This document shows positions 4,953-5,131 of a stretch of DNA of 5,131 bases, one piece after another. This DNA is from Thermoplasmata archaeon (GTDB lineage: Archaea > Thermoplasmatota > Thermoplasmata > Thermoplasmatales > Thermoplasmataceae). Made by a program: the position numbers and the translations under genes. The stretch's first letter is position 1. The number at the start of each line of letters is the position of its first letter. The notes under the pieces are model-generated. The model had not been told where the DNA came from and did no database searches. It was given only the letters and a program-made list of their open reading frames with translations. The DNA is taken from assembly GCA_021792045.1 (NCBI GenBank), contig JAJYVJ010000128.1, forward strand, positions 1-5,131, given 5' to 3'.

Positions 4953-5131
4953 GTGGAAACCGACGCAGTTAGATCGAATTATAAAATATTAATTTGTGAC
5001 AAAGTTGATGACATACTGGTTTCTGGATTGACTTCTAGAAAACTGGATGTGAGCTACGAGCCTGAAATATCTCCTCAGGAACTCATGCAGCGCATTCCTG
5101 AGTTTGACGTAATAGTCGTGAGAAGCAGGAC
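4953..5131 (+). CDS. serA: D-3-phosphoglycerate dehydrogenase-like protein, N-terminal part
   Basis: The first 59 codons of a D-isomer-specific 2-hydroxyacid dehydrogenase run off the right edge. After a short polar lead (METDAVRSN) comes the strand KILICDKVDDILVSGL (11-26). Then follow VSYEPEISPQELMQRIPEF (35-53) and DVIVVRSRT (54 to about 62 by family extension, cut at the window end). The run of D-x-V, ISxEEL and a final VRSRT is characteristic of the substrate-binding domain of 3-phosphoglycerate dehydrogenase, which oxidises 3-phosphoglycerate with NAD+ in the first step of serine synthesis. The NAD-binding domain and catalytic Arg/Glu/His lie outside the window, so a related hydroxyacid dehydrogenase remains possible. 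GTG 4953 is the first usable start: an in-frame TAA lies two codons upstream at 4944-4946, and there is no in-frame ATG before codon 44. Confidence 0.85.
   Translation, partial: METDAVRSNYKILICDKVDDILVSGLTSRKLDVSYEPEISPQELMQRIPEFDVIVVRSR

Overview
The window looks like chromosomal DNA of a euryarchaeon of the order Thermoplasmatales (Thermoplasma, Ferroplasma or Cuniculiplasma relatives). The main support is the citrate synthase, which from memory closely resembles the well-studied Thermoplasma acidophilum enzyme, including long blocks around all catalytic residues. Other support is the AT-rich composition, heavy use of AGA/AGG and ATA codons, and archaeal TATA boxes placed so that several transcripts should begin at or next to the start codon. 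The genus cannot be fixed from the sequence alone.

Layout from left to right. Bases 1-78 may be the last 25 codons of an upstream gene. After an AT-rich promoter region comes a membrane-anchored family 2 glycosyltransferase with Egghead-like features (168-1556, +). It converges on a PadR-family winged-helix repressor (1609-2091, -). The padR gene is divergent from citrate synthase (2221-3375, +). The 129-bp gap between them holds a dense cluster of CGATA/TATCG elements surrounding a TATA box. The 340-bp gap after citrate synthase holds an unrecognised 47-codon gene candidate (3405-3548, -) with a well-placed TATA box. Two peroxiredoxins of different subfamilies then diverge from a 117-bp spacer: an AhpC/Prx1-type 2-Cys enzyme (3716-4303, -) and a Bcp/PrxQ-type enzyme (4421-4876, +). 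The window ends in the first 59 codons of a D-3-phosphoglycerate dehydrogenase-like gene (4953 onward, +), read from its own promoter.

No long operon is visible: most genes have their own promoter and a poly-T stop signal. The functional themes are surface or lipid glycosylation, entry of carbon into the citric acid or methylcitrate cycle, peroxide detoxification and serine biosynthesis. The clearest regulatory link is PadR with the CGATA cluster, which is placed to control padR itself and possibly citrate synthase. There is no mobile element, CRISPR array, tRNA or rRNA, and I see no clear evidence of a new multi-gene system. The most notable items are the CGATA cluster, the hidden 47-aa ORF and unusual residues in the AhpC-type peroxiredoxin.
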